From NCBI RefSeq assembly GCF_024699925.1, contig NZ_JAJOMX010000001.1, positions 4,688,001 through 4,752,000 of the forward strand: 64,000 bases of DNA, read 5' to 3'. Source of the stretch: Mesorhizobium sp. J428 (GTDB lineage Bacteria; Pseudomonadota; Alphaproteobacteria; Rhizobiales; Rhizobiaceae). The notes beneath the pieces are model-generated. The model made no database searches, was not told where the DNA came from, and saw only the letters and a program-made list of their open reading frames with translations. Below, in pieces: positions 63,069-64,000 of this stretch (its first letter is position 1; each line of letters begins with the position of its first letter). The translations under genes were made by a program, and so were the position numbers.

Positions 63069-64000
63069 ATGTCCGTCCGCCGTCTCGCCGAGCCAGCCCT
63101 CCAGCCAGCCGCGTTCGCCTTCTCCAAGGCGAAGGCCGCGGAGGTAAAGACCTGGATCGCTAAATACCCCGAGGGCCGCGAGCAGTCGGCCGTCATCCCG
63201 CTGCTGATGCTTGCGCAGGAGCAGGAAGGCTGGGTCACGCGTGCCGCGATCGAGCATGTCGCCGACAAGTTGGGCATGCCCTACATCCGCGTGCTCGAGG
63301 TTGCGACCTTCTATACCCAGTTCCAGTTGAAGCCGGTTGGCACTCGCGCCCACGTGCAGGTCTGTGGCACGACGCCCTGCATGCTGCGCGGCTCCGAGGA
63401 ACTGATGGACGTCTGCCGTTCCAAGATCCATCACGAGCAGTTTCACACCAATGCCGACGGCACGCTGTCGTGGGAGGAGGTGGAGTGCCTCGGCGCCTGC
63501 GTGAACGCGCCGATGGTGATGATCTTCAAGGACACCTACGAGGACCTGACGCCGGAACGGCTGGCCGAGATCATCGATGCCTTCGAGGCCGGCAAGGGCG
63601 ACACCGTCACGCCGGGCCCGCAGATCGACCGCTTCTATTCCGCGCCCCAGGGCGGTTTCACCACGCTGAAGGACGAGAAGGCTGTCCTGAAGTCGACTCG
63701 CGACCGCGAGGCGAAGGCGGCTGCGACAACCGCGCCTGGTGCTGAGACCGTCGCACCGTCGAATGCGGCCAAGCCGAAGACGGACGCGCCCGAAACCAAC
63801 CCGGCAATCAAGTCGCCGTCCAAGGTGAAGGTGGCTCCGGCCGCCGAACAGACCAAGAGCGTCGCGCCGGCGGTTTCCGCCACGGCCGCGAACCTCGCGG
63901 AGCCGGCGGTCGAGAAGACCGTCAAGCAGCGCAACGGCAAGGCCGCGAAGGCCGAACCCGTCTCCGCCTACAAGGCGCCCGAAGCGTCCGTCAAATCGTC
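63069..64000 (+). CDS. nuoE: NADH-quinone oxidoreductase subunit E, 3'-truncated by the window edge
   Basis: The 24-kDa [2Fe-2S] subunit. The ATG at 63069 opens a frame that is still open at base 64000 (310 residues so far). The thioredoxin-like domain covers about residues 15-190: SAVIPLLMLAQEQEGWVTRA, EVATFYTQFQLKPVG, the cluster cysteines in VCGTTPCMLRGSEEL and ECLGACVNAPMVMIF. After about 200 the sequence becomes an Ala/Pro/Lys/Thr-rich extension, more than 100 residues long and probably disordered, as known from rhizobial NuoE. Confidence 0.95.
   Translation, partial: MSVRRLAEPALQPAAFAFSKAKAAEVKTWIAKYPEGREQSAVIPLLMLAQEQEGWVTRAAIEHVADKLGMPYIRVLEVATFYTQFQLKPVGTRAHVQVCGTTPCMLRGSEELMDVCRSKIHHEQFHTNADGTLSWEEVECLGACVNAPMVMIFKDTYEDLTPERLAEIIDAFEAGKGDTVTPGPQIDRFYSAPQGGFTTLKDEKAVLKSTRDREAKAAATTAPGAETVAPSNAAKPKTDAPETNPAIKSPSKVKVAPAAEQTKSVAPAVSATAANLAEPAVEKTVKQRNGKAAKAEPVSAYKAPEASVKS

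Overview
The window is a GC-rich (roughly 65%) chromosomal segment of an alphaproteobacterium, most likely a member of the Rhizobiales near Mesorhizobium/Phyllobacteriaceae. The grounds are the RirA iron regulator, the HmuP/HmuS/HmuTUV haem locus, phasins, PutA, a NuoE with a long Ala/Pro/Lys tail, and the general gene content. This placement comes from recognising families by eye, not from a search.

Layout. 1-2603 is the 3' part of putA. 2604-3772 is mostly non-coding and carries REP-like inverted repeats. 3773-13318 is a haem-iron island: an IsdG/HmuQ-type haem monooxygenase, an unknown small protein, TonB, a secreted protein and a haem receptor (frameshifted) on the minus strand; hmuP-hmuS-hmuT-hmuU-hmuV diverging on the plus strand; and rirA. 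A TGA-N9-TCA iron-box candidate lies between the divergent arms, and an Irr-box-like palindrome lies upstream of rirA. 13429-15649 holds an amidase and a GNAT acetyltransferase, both frameshifted. 15853-17844 is groES-groEL, closed by a terminator that can act in both directions. 17932-22265 has two phasin-like genes, a DUF445 membrane protein, an FMN hydroxy-acid oxidase and a MaoC hydratase. 22383-33174 is housekeeping and DNA repair: recQ, dusA, a retropepsin-like protease, DUF1289, a CobT-like protein, a histidine kinase, a thermonuclease, a GST, a uracil-DNA-glycosylase-like protein, an Lrp regulator, an AlkD-like protein and a 3-hydroxyisobutyrate-dehydrogenase-like protein. 33210-35614 is a polar amino-acid ABC importer without its ATPase. 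35762-40622 covers molybdopterin cofactor genes (mobB, mobA, moaA) with two efflux-type transporters. 40782-44068 is a set of small genes, including a MarR/hydrolase divergent pair with twin palindromic operators.

44233-57776 looks accessory and envelope-related: an L,D-transpeptidase; a six-gene minus-strand operon (secreted protein, fibre-like secreted protein, two glycosyltransferases, two sulfotransferase-like proteins) with visibly lower GC in part; divergent from it, a 1026-residue protein fusing a permease to an FG-GAP/VCBS propeller with a six-cysteine insert and a UnbV/ASPIC tail; then two tandem Sel1-repeat proteins and a YARHG protein. 57879-59407 is a TadG-like von Willebrand protein. 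tRNA-Val(TAC) and tRNA-Asp(GTC) follow, and the window ends inside the nuo operon (nuoA-B-C-D-E).

Seven otherwise intact genes, including nuoC, each carry one single-base frameshift, often in short homopolymers. This points to residual sequencing indels more than to real pseudogenes. The best leads for new biology are the permease-VCBS-UnbV fusion with its divergent fibre/glycan/sulfation operon, and the CobT-like paralogue that has lost the family's phosphate-binding loop.
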